DNA of 64,000 nucleotides from Phaeobacter sp. A36a-5a (GTDB taxonomy: Bacteria; Pseudomonadota; Alphaproteobacteria; Rhodobacterales; Rhodobacteraceae), in the NCBI RefSeq assembly GCF_037911135.1, contig NZ_JBBLYU010000001.1:1426001-1490000 (forward strand), read 5' to 3'. A program made the position numbers and the translations under genes. Below the pieces are notes generated by a model. It ran no database searches and was not told the DNA's origin. It saw only the letters and a list, made by a program, of their open reading frames with translations. Within the stretch, counting starts at the first letter, position 1; every line of letters begins with the position of its first letter. Positions 17,644 through 26,363 of the stretch are shown piece after piece.

Positions 17644-19188
17644 TCACCGCCCCTTGAACAGACCGCCGAGGATGCCGCGCACAAGCCGTCGACCGGTGGT
17701 GCCTTTCAATTCCTTGATGACCGCCTCCGACATGGCTGAGGCAAAACTGTCGCGTGGTTTTACCCGCCGCGCGGAGGACCGGCTGACCCGGCTGCCAGAA
17801 TAGCGCCGCCCGGCGTTATATTCGCGTGCCATCGGTTCGGGTGCCGCCTCGGCGTAATCTTCTGCGGCCTCAGCCTCGGCGGCGGCTTTCGCGGCGCGTT
17901 CCGCCAGGATTTCATAGGCGGACCGCCGGTCGGTGGTCTGGTCATATTTCCCGGCCATGTCCGAGCTCTGCAAGATTGCCCTGCGGTCCTCAGCGGTGAT
18001 CGGGCCGAGTTGAGAACTGGGCGGGCGGATCAGCGTGCGCTCAACAACGCCGGGGACACCTTTTTTCTGCAACATCGAGGTAACCGCCTCACCGACGCCG
18101 ACCTCGCGGATCGCCTCCTCGGTTGAGAACCGTGGATTCTCACGGTAGGTTTCGGCCGCCATGCGCAGGTTTTTCTGGTCGCGCGCGGTGAACGCTCGCA
18201 GTGCGTGCTGGATGCGGTTGCCAAGCTGGCCAAGGATGTCTTCCGGCACGTCAGCCGGGTTCTGGGTGATAAAATAGATCCCGACCCCTTTGGAACGGAT
18301 CAGACGCGCCACCTGTTCCACCTTGTCGATGAGCGCCTTGGGGGCATCATCAAACAGCAGATGCGCCTCGTCGAAGAAAAAGACCAGCCGGGGCTTTTCA
18401 GGATCGCCAACCTCTGGCAGCTCCTCGAACAGCTCGCTCAGCAGCCAGAGCAGGAATGTTGCGTATAGTCCCGGCGCCGCCATCAGTTTGTCAGCGGCGA
18501 GGATATTGACCATGCCACGCCCGTCAGCGGTGCCGCGCATCAGGTCGCTCAGCGCCAGGGCCGGCTCACCAAAGAGCTGCGCCCCGCCCTGGTTCTCCAG
18601 CACCAGCAGCCGCCGCTGGATTGCCCCGATTGAGGCTGTGGAGACATTGCCGTAGCGCAGCGATAGCTGCGCGCGGTTTTCACCCACCCAGACCAGCAGC
18701 GCCTGTAGATCCTTCAGGTCCAGCAGCGCCAGACCTTCCTCATCCGCGAGACGGAAGGCGATGTTCAGGATGCCCTCCTGTGCCTCGCTCAGTTCCAACA
18801 GCCGCGCCAGCAGCAATGGCCCCATCTCGGCCACGGTCGTCCTGACCGGATGCCCCTGCTCACCGTAGAGGTCCCAGAAGGTGACCGGGCAGGAATGGTA
18901 GCGGTAGTCGTCAAAGCCGATTTTGGTCGCCCGGCTGGTAAAGGCATCATGTAGCTTATGGTCGGCGCTGCCGGATTTCGCCAGGCCGGACAGATCGCCC
19001 TTCACATCCGACAGGATTACCGGCACGCCGGCATTGGAGAAACTCTCGGCGAGGATCTGTAGCGTGACCGTCTTGCCCGTGCCGGTTGCTCCGGCGATCA
19101 ACCCGTGACGATTGGCATATTTCAGCGCCAGCGCCTGTGGATCGGCATAGGCTTCGCCACCGCCGCCGATAAAGAGTTTGTCCTGCAT
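17644..19188 (-). CDS. HerA-like helicase (DUF853/YjgR family)
   Basis: Cytosolic P-loop ATPase of 514 residues in the YjgR branch of the HerA/FtsK superfamily. Walker A GATGTGKTVT is near 33, the strand with ILSDVKGDLSG follows, and Walker B LVFFFDEAHLLFDD is present. The family motif IYFITQNPADVPEDILGQLG follows, and the tail is Ala/Glu-rich and then basic. Biochemical function is unsettled; HerA itself works with NurA in DNA end resection, but no nurA is seen here. AGGGG lies before the start. Confidence 0.9.
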   Translation of the reverse strand: MQDKLFIGGGGEAYADPQALALKYANRHGLIAGATGTGKTVTLQILAESFSNAGVPVILSDVKGDLSGLAKSGSADHKLHDAFTSRATKIGFDDYRYHSCPVTFWDLYGEQGHPVRTTVAEMGPLLLARLLELSEAQEGILNIAFRLADEEGLALLDLKDLQALLVWVGENRAQLSLRYGNVSTASIGAIQRRLLVLENQGGAQLFGEPALALSDLMRGTADGRGMVNILAADKLMAAPGLYATFLLWLLSELFEELPEVGDPEKPRLVFFFDEAHLLFDDAPKALIDKVEQVARLIRSKGVGIYFITQNPADVPEDILGQLGNRIQHALRAFTARDQKNLRMAAETYRENPRFSTEEAIREVGVGEAVTSMLQKKGVPGVVERTLIRPPSSQLGPITAEDRRAILQSSDMAGKYDQTTDRRSAYEILAERAAKAAAEAEAAEDYAEAAPEPMAREYNAGRRYSGSRVSRSSARRVKPRDSFASAMSEAVIKELKGTTGRRLVRGILGGLFKGR

Positions 19189-19283
19189 GATCTGCCCCTG
19201 ACTGTTGTGATCCCGCGAAAAATGCGATCGGTCTCAAATGAAAATACAAAATTAACCTTTGAATGCGAGAGTGATAATTGCCC

Positions 19284-19362
19284 GTCGACCATCATGCGGT
19301 TGTGTCGGCGGACATTTCCTCCCTGTCAGACTGGGCCGTGCTTCGGGCACGGCCTTTTTTTT
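19284..19362 (+). ncRNA. Candidate small RNA 1 with CCUCC loop and strong terminator
   Basis: No rightward gene lies before a near-perfect rho-independent terminator at 19334-19362 (GGCCGTGC, loop TTCGG, GCACGGCC, then eight T). Upstream, GACA / TGTC closes a 9-nt loop TTTCCTCCC at 19311-19327, and CGACC / GGTTG forms a further small hairpin. A CUUCCUCCC-type loop is the hallmark of the CcsR/cuckoo RNAs known from Rhodobacter. The 5' end is a guess from a weak promoter (TTAACC at 19252, GATAAT at 19273). A real transcript is likely; the family link is an inference. Confidence 0.55.
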
Positions 19363-19487
19363 GCGCTCGCGGCCGGCCCGTGGCGATCAGCTGCGCCTTG
19401 CGGGCAGGTGTTTTGTGCATATTGCGCGCGCTATGGGCGTAGGCGTCAATTATTCCACCAACTGCGACATTTTTTTCTCTTTCCATG

Positions 19488-19516
19488 TTGACCGATGGCC
19501 GACCCTTTCGTAACGT
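19488..19516 (+). promoter_or_regulatory. Sigma-70 type promoter for candidate small RNA 2
   Basis: TTGACC at 19488-19493, an exact 17-nt spacer, then TAACGT at 19511-19516. No rightward coding region starts within the next 200 nt, which suggests a non-coding transcript. Confidence 0.45.
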
Positions 19517-19522
19517 CCTCCC

Positions 19523-19592
19523 AATAACTAAGTCGGCCAGTCCGACGGGGAGAAAAAATACGAAAAAGGGGGCAGTTATGCTCCCTTTTTTG
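19523..19592 (+). ncRNA. Candidate small RNA 2 (about 70 nt)
   Basis: Begins about 7 nt after the promoter at 19488-19516. It contains the hairpin GTCGG-CCAGT-CCGAC and a terminator at 19563-19592. The terminator stem is AAAAAGGGGGCA / TGCTCCCTTTTT with one mismatch and a GTTA loop, followed by TTGTTTTG. It lies between candidate 1 and the ialB gene, and the terminator would separate it from ialB. The hairpin could also end transcription from the right. No known family is recognised. Confidence 0.5.
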
Positions 19593-19733
19593 TTTTGTTC
19601 CAAGCGCTTCCAGTCATGACGCGCGATCCGGTCAATTCCCCGCCAGTGAAGCGGGCAAACATGGTTATTGGCCTGACACCGGGGTTCGGCCATGCTACAT
19701 CGAATCCGACACCACAGGATAGATGAGGCAATC

Positions 19734-20378
19734 ATGATCAAGTCCCTGACCCCGATGACCCTGGCCGCGCTGATGGCGCTGCCGCTGCCGCTGATGGCGC
19801 AGGAGACCGCCGGGGCGGCCGAGACCGAAGAGAGCCAGCCCGCCGCAGATGCCACAGCCACGGAGGCACCAAAAGCCGACGAGGTTCTGGATCTTGGCCA
19901 GCCCGTACAGGATGGCCCCAAGCTGGGGCAGCGCTATTCCAAAGAAACCCATGGCGATTGGGATCTGGCCTGCGTCAAAACCGAGGAAGAAACCGATCCC
20001 TGTTCGCTGTTGCAGATCATGTCCGACGACAGCGGCAATCCGATGGCGGAGTTTTCGCTGTTCCGGATTGATCAGGAAGGCAGCCAGGCTGTCGCCGGTG
20101 CGACGGTGATCGTGCCGCTTGAAACCTTGCTGCCGGCCGCGCTGACCATTTCCATCGATGGCGCCCCCGGCAAGCGGTATAATTATTCCTTCTGTAGCCC
20201 AATGGGCTGCGTCGCCCAGATCGGGCTGACCGAGACCGATATCGCCGCGTTCAAAAAGGGCAAGATCGCCACGCTGAGCCTGCGGCCCGCACCGGCGCCG
20301 GATCAGGTGATCAATATGGAGCTGTCGCTCAGCGGGTTTACCGCCGGTTACAATGTCGTGGACGTTGTGAAGCAATAA
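19734..20378 (+). CDS. IalB family exported protein
   Basis: 214 residues from ATG at 19734, with GAGG 6 nt upstream. A signal peptide (MIKSLTPMTLAALMALPLPLMAQ) leads to an acidic Ala/Glu linker to about residue 60. The invasion-associated locus B domain follows. It has HGDWDLACVKTEEETDPCSLLQIM with its paired cysteines, and FCSPMGCVAQIGLTETD with a second pair, which suggests disulfide bonds in the periplasm. IalB proteins are widespread in free-living alphaproteobacteria, so the name does not imply virulence here. The function is unknown. Confidence 0.88.
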   Translation: MIKSLTPMTLAALMALPLPLMAQETAGAAETEESQPAADATATEAPKADEVLDLGQPVQDGPKLGQRYSKETHGDWDLACVKTEEETDPCSLLQIMSDDSGNPMAEFSLFRIDQEGSQAVAGATVIVPLETLLPAALTISIDGAPGKRYNYSFCSPMGCVAQIGLTETDIAAFKKGKIATLSLRPAPAPDQVINMELSLSGFTAGYNVVDVVKQ

Positions 20379-20422
20379 ACATTCGGTGCGGCAAACAGAA
20401 AGCCGCTGTCCAGAAAACGATC

Positions 20423-20459
20423 ACCGCCGCACCCTGGATCAGGATGCGGCGGTTTTTTT
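20423..20459 (+). terminator. Terminator of the ialB-like gene
   Basis: Perfect 9-bp stem ACCGCCGCA / TGCGGCGGT with a 13-nt loop, followed by seven T. Confidence 0.85.
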
Positions 20460-20481
20460 CGGCTCTGCGGCTGGCGATCGC

Positions 20482-21690
20482 TCAGATCTTGCGCAGGGCA
20501 AGCACCGCGTTCAGCCCGCCAAAGGCAAAGGCATTGCTGAGGGCGACGGTCACGTTGGCCTGCCGTGCCTCATTCGGAACCACGTCCAGCGCGCATTCCG
20601 GATCAGGTTCCTCATAACCGATGGTTGGCGCAACGATACCGTCACGCAGCGCCATGATGCAGGCCAGCAGTTCGACCGCTCCGGTGCCGCCGATCAGATG
20701 GCCGTGCATGGATTTGGTCGAGGACATCATCAGATTATCCGCATGGGGCCCAAAGACATCCGCCACGGCCGCGCATTCCGTTTTGTCGTTGGCGGCGGTT
20801 CCGGTGCCATGGGCGTTGACGTAGCCGACGTCCTCGGGGTTGACCTTTGCGTCCTGCAGCGCGCCGGCAATGGCGCGCGCGGCGCCCTGTTTGCTGGGCA
20901 TGACGATATCTGCCGCATCCGAGGACATGGCAAAGCCAATGACCTCGCAGATGATATCGGCGCCGCGGGCGCGGGCGTGATCATAGTTTTCAAAAACGAA
21001 GATCCCGGCCCCCTCGCCCTGCACCATGCCGTTGCGGTTGGCACTGAATGGGCGGCAGGCATCCCGTGACATGACCCGCAGCCCTTCCCAGGCTTTGACC
21101 CCACCAAAGCAGAGCATCGATTCAGATCCACCGGTGATCATCACCGGCGCCATCCCGGAGCGGACCATCTGAAACGCCTGGGCCATGGCATGATTTGAAG
21201 AGGCGCAGGCTGTCGAGACGGTAAAGCTCGGCCCCTTCAGATTATGTTCCATCGAGACATGGCTGGCTGCGGCATTGTTCATAAGCTTGGGCACGACAAA
21301 GGGGTGGACCCGGTTTTTGCCGTCCTCGTAAACCGAGCGATAATTGTCGTCCCAGGTCGAGACCCCGCCGCCGGCCGTCCCAAGCACCACGCCGGATTTC
21401 TGCGACAGCTCGCCGTGAAACTCCAGCCCCGACTGCTCAATCGCCTCTTTTGCGGCGGTCAGCGTGAATTGGGTGAAACGATCATAAAGGCTCATCTGTT
21501 GCCGGTTGAACCGGCCCTCGGCCTCAAACCCGCGCACCTGTCCGCCGATGCGGATCGACAGGCGGTCAACGTCGCGAAAATCGAGTTCTCCGATGCCACA
21601 GCGACCTTCGGCCATTGAGGCCAGCGTGTCGGCCACCGTATGGCCAAGGGCGTTGATTGTCCCCATGCCAGTGATGACAACCCGGTTCAT
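20482..21690 (-). CDS. Beta-ketoacyl-ACP synthase, FabF-like
   Basis: Condensing enzyme of 402 residues. Catalytic residues are Cys162 in STACASS, His294 in NAHGTGT and His331 in KSMHGHLIGGTG, with Lys326 before it. It is a full-length, active-looking KAS II relative but separate from the usual fab cluster. It lies 28 nt downstream of a dedicated acyl carrier protein gene and near lpxD. A role in making a special acyl chain for lipid A is therefore plausible, as with the FabF-XL proteins of rhizobia. GGAGG lies before the start. Confidence 0.9.
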   Translation of the reverse strand: MNRVVITGMGTINALGHTVADTLASMAEGRCGIGELDFRDVDRLSIRIGGQVRGFEAEGRFNRQQMSLYDRFTQFTLTAAKEAIEQSGLEFHGELSQKSGVVLGTAGGGVSTWDDNYRSVYEDGKNRVHPFVVPKLMNNAAASHVSMEHNLKGPSFTVSTACASSNHAMAQAFQMVRSGMAPVMITGGSESMLCFGGVKAWEGLRVMSRDACRPFSANRNGMVQGEGAGIFVFENYDHARARGADIICEVIGFAMSSDAADIVMPSKQGAARAIAGALQDAKVNPEDVGYVNAHGTGTAANDKTECAAVADVFGPHADNLMMSSTKSMHGHLIGGTGAVELLACIMALRDGIVAPTIGYEEPDPECALDVVPNEARQANVTVALSNAFAFGGLNAVLALRKI

Positions 21691-21718
21691 CTTGTGCCTC
21701 CAACCCCGCTGAACATCG

Positions 21719-21973
21719 TTATTTTTCGGCGATCAGCTTATCAATGCCGACGATGATCGCAGCGACATTGGAGATGTCGAAATCGCTCTTGTCCGGTTCA
21801 TTTGCGTTGAAGGGGATGGTGATGTCGAACTCTTCCTCAATGGCAAAGATACTCTCGACAAGGCCAAGGCTATCGATACCGAGGTCTTCCAATGTGCTGT
21901 CGAGTGTCACATCCGATGGTTCCAGCACAGCCTGTTCGGCGATGATGGCGATGACCTTGTCCTGCGTGCTCAT
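21719..21973 (-). CDS. Acyl carrier protein, AcpXL-like
   Basis: 84 residues from ATG at 21973; AGGGA lies 8 nt upstream, whereas the longer frame from 22006 has no ribosome site. Phosphopantetheine attaches at Ser35 in LGIDSLGLVE. The helix FAIEEEFDITIP resembles the FAIDKEFGIKIP segment of rhizobial AcpXL more than housekeeping AcpP, which I recall having a TVELVMALEEEF type segment. Flanked by a ketosynthase and lpxD. The AcpXL assignment is by eye and needs a tree. Confidence 0.85.
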   Translation of the reverse strand: MSTQDKVIAIIAEQAVLEPSDVTLDSTLEDLGIDSLGLVESIFAIEEEFDITIPFNANEPDKSDFDISNVAAIIVGIDKLIAEK

Positions 21974-22021
21974 GAGGGATCCCTGATCAGTGGTATTTTG
22001 CGTCATGTAAGTGGTGCGCCG

Positions 22022-23095
22022 TTATTTGAAAACCGCCTTCTTCAGCGCCTCGATGTCGCGCATCAGACGGCCCAGACGCCGCTGCCCCTTATACATCTCG
22101 GTATGTGTCTCCATTTTGACAGCGGGATAGCCCATCACCACACGGCCTGCGGGCACGTTTGACAGGATCTTGGTTCCGCCCCCGGCAATCACCCCGTCAC
22201 CGATAAAGATATTGTCGGCAACCCCGGTCTGACCGCCCAGAACCACGTTGTTGCCAATATCGACGGAGCCTGAAATCCCGGTCTGACCACAAAGCAGACA
22301 GTCCCGACCAACGCGGGTGTTATGGCCAATATGAACGAGGTTATCGAGCTTGCTGCCGCTACCGATCACGGTGTTGCGGATGGTGCCATTATCAATGGTG
22401 CAATTGGTGCCGAGTTCGACGTCATCGCCAATCTCGACTGCGCCGAGCGAATGGATCCGCAGCCAGCTCTGCGCCTTGCTATCGCCTTGATCGCCCATGG
22501 TTTTGCGCGCAGTTTCCACGCCGGAGACCTCCGGTGTCACATAGGAAAACCCGTCGCCGCCAATCCGTGCGCCGGGCTGGGCGCGAAAGCGATCACCGAT
22601 GATGGCACGGGCACCAATGCTGACAGCTTCGCGCAGCTGCGCCTCGGTGCCGATGGTGACATCCGCCCCGATGTAGCACTGCGGGCCAATCACTGACCCT
22701 GCGCCGATCCGCGCACCTGCGGCGATCACCGCCATAGGGCCGACGGAGACATTCTCGCCCAGTTCTGCGGAGGGGGCGATCACAGCGCTGGGGTGAATTC
22801 CATCGCCAAAGCCCTGTCCCTGGTCCAGCAGCCGGGTCACACCGCCCATCGCGAGGCGCGGGCGCGGGGCAAAGATGGCGGCCTTCAGCCCCATTGCCTG
22901 CCAGTCGGCGCCCTCCCAGACCAATCCGACGCGGGCGCTGCCTTCGTTCAGGGTTTCGGCGTATTTCGGGGCCATGGCCATGGCCAGATCATCGGGGCCT
23001 GCATCCTGCGGTTCAGCGGCGCGCTGCACCACCAGGTCCAGATCTCCTGCGGCCTCTGCCTGAAGAGAGGCGGCTATTTCGCGGACTGTAAACAT
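22022..23095 (-). CDS. lpxD: UDP-3-O-acylglucosamine N-acyltransferase LpxD
   Basis: Lipid A enzyme that transfers a 3-hydroxyacyl chain from ACP to the glucosamine amine; 357 residues from ATG at 23095 (GGAAGGG 6 nt upstream). An N-terminal uridine-binding domain (1-100) is followed by hexapeptide repeats forming a left-handed helix. The catalytic histidine is H258 in HIGHNTRVG, and a C-terminal helix ends in EALKKAV. It is not in the usual bamA-lpxD-fabZ-lpxA cluster but next to a private ACP and ketosynthase. It may be the only copy or a second one using a different acyl donor. Confidence 0.88.
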   Translation of the reverse strand: MFTVREIAASLQAEAAGDLDLVVQRAAEPQDAGPDDLAMAMAPKYAETLNEGSARVGLVWEGADWQAMGLKAAIFAPRPRLAMGGVTRLLDQGQGFGDGIHPSAVIAPSAELGENVSVGPMAVIAAGARIGAGSVIGPQCYIGADVTIGTEAQLREAVSIGARAIIGDRFRAQPGARIGGDGFSYVTPEVSGVETARKTMGDQGDSKAQSWLRIHSLGAVEIGDDVELGTNCTIDNGTIRNTVIGSGSKLDNLVHIGHNTRVGRDCLLCGQTGISGSVDIGNNVVLGGQTGVADNIFIGDGVIAGGGTKILSNVPAGRVVMGYPAVKMETHTEMYKGQRRLGRLMRDIEALKKAVFK

Positions 23096-23133
23096 GTCGG
23101 GCCCTTCCGGTCTGTTGCCTTTGGGCCCGAGGA

Positions 23134-24768
23134 TTACCCTTGTACGCCCGGCAACACCACCCCTGCCCGTTCCAACGCGGCCCATACCTTGGCGTCACGA
23201 CCGTAGATGTCGCGACGGTATTCGGGCTGCCCTTTTGAGGACACAAAGGCGGTCCGATAGATGATATGCACCGGAACCTTCTGATCAAGAACCACCTTGG
23301 TCTCCTTGCCGCTGTTCAGAATACGGTGAAAGAAATCCTTTGGGTTTTCAGTCTGGCGAGCCAACAAAGCGTAAGCAAATTCAAATGGTTGCGCGAGCCG
23401 GATGCAGCCATGTGAGAAGGCGCGGACCTCACGCTGGAACAGGCTCTTCTGCGGTGTGTCATGCAGATAGATATTGTATTTGTTCGGGAACATGAACTTC
23501 ACCAGCCCCAGCGCGTTCTTGCTGCTGGGTGGCTGGCGCATGGCAAAGGGGAAGGTGCGCGCGGTATATTTGGAGAAATCAGCGGTTGCGCGATTCACCT
23601 TGCGGCCCCGACTGTCGGTGATTTCGATATGGCTCACCGCGTTTGGGTTGCTGCGCAGTTTGGGCAGATATTCCTTGGTCACGATGGACCGGGGCACGTA
23701 CCAGCTGGGATTGATCACCATATGCTCCATCTCGTCAGAGAATTCCGGCGAGCGTCGGTCGGCATTGTCCTTGCCGATGACCGAGCGGGTCACAAAGGTC
23801 ACTTCGCCATTGTCGATGATCTTTGCGGTGAAATCGGTCTGATTGACCAGAATATGACGGTTGCCGCGATCCGGGGTCAGCCAGCGTTCGCGCTCCATCG
23901 CTACCAGAACGGATTTGAGCCGGTCCGAAACCGGTTTGTTAATTTCCGCGATTGTCCCGCCACCGGCGACCCCATCGGCGGTCAGCCCGTGATCGGATTG
24001 GAACGCCTGCACGGCCTGCTCCAGCGCGCCATCGTAGCTGCGCGCTGCGCTGCGTGGCAGATACCCCATCGCAATAAGACGATTGCGCAGGGCAATCACC
24101 GCGGGGCCATTGTCGCCACGTTCCAGTTTCTGTGCCGCAACCCGTGGGCCCCAGCCGCCGGCCGCCTGCAGCTTTTCCAGTCGCATCTTCTCACGCAGCA
24201 GCGCTTGATACTGGGCGCTTTGCGGCGCCAGGCTGCGCAGATAGGCCACAGGAGACTGATCACGGATCCCGATCAGATAGGCGGCGAAATCCGGTTGGTG
24301 TTTCTCGCGGACGATACCGTCGTCGATCCGGCGCGGTTCAAGTAGACCTGTTTGCAGGTCGCTGGCATAGCCCACCAGCGCGCGGCTCATCGCGACTTCG
24401 GCACGACCGAGGTCACGGGTGGTCCGAACCTGGCTCAGCAGCTCCATCAGCGCATCTATTTCGGCGCTGCGATCCGGAAGCCCGTGAACCGGGGCCTCCT
24501 GCAGGGCGCGAAACAGAGCTGCGCGCCGGATGCGCGCGGCATCATCGCTGCCGGTCCAGATCGCAGCATAGCCCGTTTCGCGGTAAAACGCGGCAACCGG
24601 GTCGCTCGCTGAGGCCGCTTCGGCAACCGCCTGTTTGAACGCCGTCACCTCTGCCCTGGCACCGGAGGGCATGGCAAGGGCAACCCCGCCCAGTGCAAGT
24701 GCAAAAACTCCCGCCTTCAGCGTCGGGCCAACGGTCGAAATGGCACGGGTCATCAACACAGGCGACAT
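23134..24768 (-). CDS. L,D-transpeptidase, YcbB/LdtD type
   Basis: Peptidoglycan cross-linking enzyme of 544 residues from ATG at 24768 (GAGGA 10 nt upstream). A signal sequence at about 5-38 ends near PSGARAE. A scaffold region follows, then a peptidoglycan-binding domain around GDNGPAVIALRNRLIAMGYL. The YkuD domain carries NPSWYVPRSI and the catalytic SHGCIRL with its cysteine. Length and order match E. coli LdtD. It faces a DUF882 gene, the same pairing as ycbB-ycbK in E. coli. It lies 38 nt upstream of lpxD. Confidence 0.9.
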   Translation of the reverse strand: MSPVLMTRAISTVGPTLKAGVFALALGGVALAMPSGARAEVTAFKQAVAEAASASDPVAAFYRETGYAAIWTGSDDAARIRRAALFRALQEAPVHGLPDRSAEIDALMELLSQVRTTRDLGRAEVAMSRALVGYASDLQTGLLEPRRIDDGIVREKHQPDFAAYLIGIRDQSPVAYLRSLAPQSAQYQALLREKMRLEKLQAAGGWGPRVAAQKLERGDNGPAVIALRNRLIAMGYLPRSAARSYDGALEQAVQAFQSDHGLTADGVAGGGTIAEINKPVSDRLKSVLVAMERERWLTPDRGNRHILVNQTDFTAKIIDNGEVTFVTRSVIGKDNADRRSPEFSDEMEHMVINPSWYVPRSIVTKEYLPKLRSNPNAVSHIEITDSRGRKVNRATADFSKYTARTFPFAMRQPPSSKNALGLVKFMFPNKYNIYLHDTPQKSLFQREVRAFSHGCIRLAQPFEFAYALLARQTENPKDFFHRILNSGKETKVVLDQKVPVHIIYRTAFVSSKGQPEYRRDIYGRDAKVWAALERAGVVLPGVQG

Positions 24769-24948
24769 ATGGGTACGGTCCTCAAATGAATTGCTTTTCA
24801 CAGTCTGCAGTTGCCTACATGAAATCCTGGTGAACGCCAGCCCCTGCTGTCCATTCACATTTTAAACAGCGCAAACAGGCAACAGGCACCTGCGTCTTAT
24901 CGGTCTCAATTACCGCCACTCGGGCCGTGATCGCCACGACACATTGAG

Positions 24949-24971
24949 GGGAAATTAACCATTTATTTCCC
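24949..24971. promoter_or_regulatory. Inverted repeat in the divergent spacer of two cell-wall genes
   Basis: GGGAAAT / ATTTCCC, perfect 7-bp arms with a 9-nt spacer that contains TTAACC-like sequence. It lies in the 374-nt gap between the L,D-transpeptidase and DUF882 genes and could be a shared operator. Nothing else in the gap has coding character. Confidence 0.4.
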
Positions 24972-25142
24972 TTTTGCGCAAAAAATTGCCGAAAATCACA
25001 GTTCATGTCGAGCTGCAACATTCAAAACTTGGCGCGCGATTCTGTATGTGCAATACAGTTCTCGCGTGGAAACAGGACCACACCCTGTCCGTAACATCGG
25101 GCACAGGCAGAGACATCAGGCGTACGGGACAGCGCAGTGACA

Positions 25143-25712
25143 ATGGCTAAAACTGAAAAATCGGGTTTCTCCCGTCGTGCTCTATTGGGTGCGTTCGCGG
25201 CAACAACCATGGTCGCCGCTCCGACCTTCTCCAATGCAGCGGGCTTCCTGCGCGGCGCAGGTGATATCCGGCGGATCCGGATGTACTCAGGCCGCACCGG
25301 TGAGCGGATCGACATGGTGTATTGGATCGACGGCAAATACATCAAGGATGCGATCAAGGAAGTGAACCACTTCATGCGCGACTGGCGCAACGATCAGGTC
25401 AAGGAAATCGACCTGCGTACGATCGACATCATGGCCGCCTCCCACAATCTTCTTGATGTGAATGAACCCTATATGATGCTGTCGGGCTACCGCAGCCCGA
25501 AAACCAACGCGATGCTGCGCAGCCGCTCGCGCGGGGTTGCGAAGAACTCGCTTCACATGCGCGGCCAGGCCGCTGACCTGCGGCTCTCCTCGCGCTCCGT
25601 ATCGCAGATGGCGAAAGCCGCGATGGCCTGCCGTGCCGGTGGCGTTGGCAAATACAGCGGCTCGAATTTCGTTCATATGGACTGCGGTGTTGTCCGCAGC
25701 TGGAACGGCTAA
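25143..25712 (+). CDS. DUF882 (YcbK-type) peptidase M15 family protein
   Basis: 189 residues. A Tat-like signal has SRRALLGAFAATTMVAAP, with the twin arginine followed by a hydrophobic stretch. The DUF882 domain has the metal-site pattern of M15A peptidases: SLHMRGQAADLRL (His and Asp) and NFVHMDCG (His), plus GYRSPKTNAML. It is probably a periplasmic zinc murein endopeptidase or a binding relative. ATG at 25143 is preferred, although a GTG two codons earlier is possible. It is divergent from the L,D-transpeptidase gene. Confidence 0.88.
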   Translation: MAKTEKSGFSRRALLGAFAATTMVAAPTFSNAAGFLRGAGDIRRIRMYSGRTGERIDMVYWIDGKYIKDAIKEVNHFMRDWRNDQVKEIDLRTIDIMAASHNLLDVNEPYMMLSGYRSPKTNAMLRSRSRGVAKNSLHMRGQAADLRLSSRSVSQMAKAAMACRAGGVGKYSGSNFVHMDCGVVRSWNG

Positions 25713-25754
25713 ACAGCCTGCCTCGCCTGTTCTCGTGTCCCGAGCCTCTGCAAG

Positions 25755-25783
25755 CCCATGTTGCCCGACAACATGGGTTTTTT
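25755..25783 (+). terminator. Terminator of the DUF882 gene
   Basis: Perfect 9-bp stem CCCATGTTG / CAACATGGG with a 5-nt loop, followed by six T. Confidence 0.85.
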
Positions 25784-25950
25784 GCTGTGCTCTGACGTCT
25801 GAATTAAGCGAGTTTCCCGCGCGCACCATAGTCTGTCCAATGTCCATACTCTGCATAATCATACAGATCACAAACGCCTGAATTGAATTATGGTTCCCAT
25901 GTTTTTTGCCATTGCAGAGCCACCGCGCGGCAGCTATACGACGCATATAG

Positions 25951-26027
<77 letters not shown>

Positions 26028-26363
26028 TCTCTCACACCATATTTCGCATATGCAACGATGCCGCTGGCGCCTGTGTGCTGTGCTTGTGTTGCGCGGGCTG
26101 TGTGGCAAGGGCTTGCCGGTCCAAGGGCCATAAGTGGACGCTGTTGCGCCCTCGCACTATTATTGGTTAATCCCGACAAATCCGGGGCGGGAGAGAGCGG
26201 CCTGCGTCCATTCAGGAATGGTTTTACCCGTGGGTCGCTCGTTTTAGCGCCAATCGGGACGCCGCAGCCCCGCGCCATACAGCTTGCGAAACAACTGGAT
26301 TTCCAGGCAAAAAAAGAGGCCAGACCAGTGGTCTGACCTCTCATAGCTTGTATGGGCGGCGTG
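26028..26363. other. Intergenic region after tRNA-Arg
   Basis: 336 nt between the tRNA and the stop of the leftward methyltransferase gene. Apart from the leftward terminator at 26308-26341 I see no gene or structured element. Confidence 0.5.
26308..26341 (-). terminator. Terminator of the leftward methyl-transfer operon
   Basis: Stem AGAGG-x-CAGACC / GGTCTG-x-CCTCT with one mismatch and a 3-nt loop, followed on the minus strand by seven T. Confidence 0.85.

Noticed and set aside
19292-19486. Small leftward frame (64 codons from ATG at 19486) in the gap before ialB
   Set aside because: It runs through the terminator hairpin of small-RNA candidate 1, has no ribosome site before the ATG and ends in low-complexity sequence.
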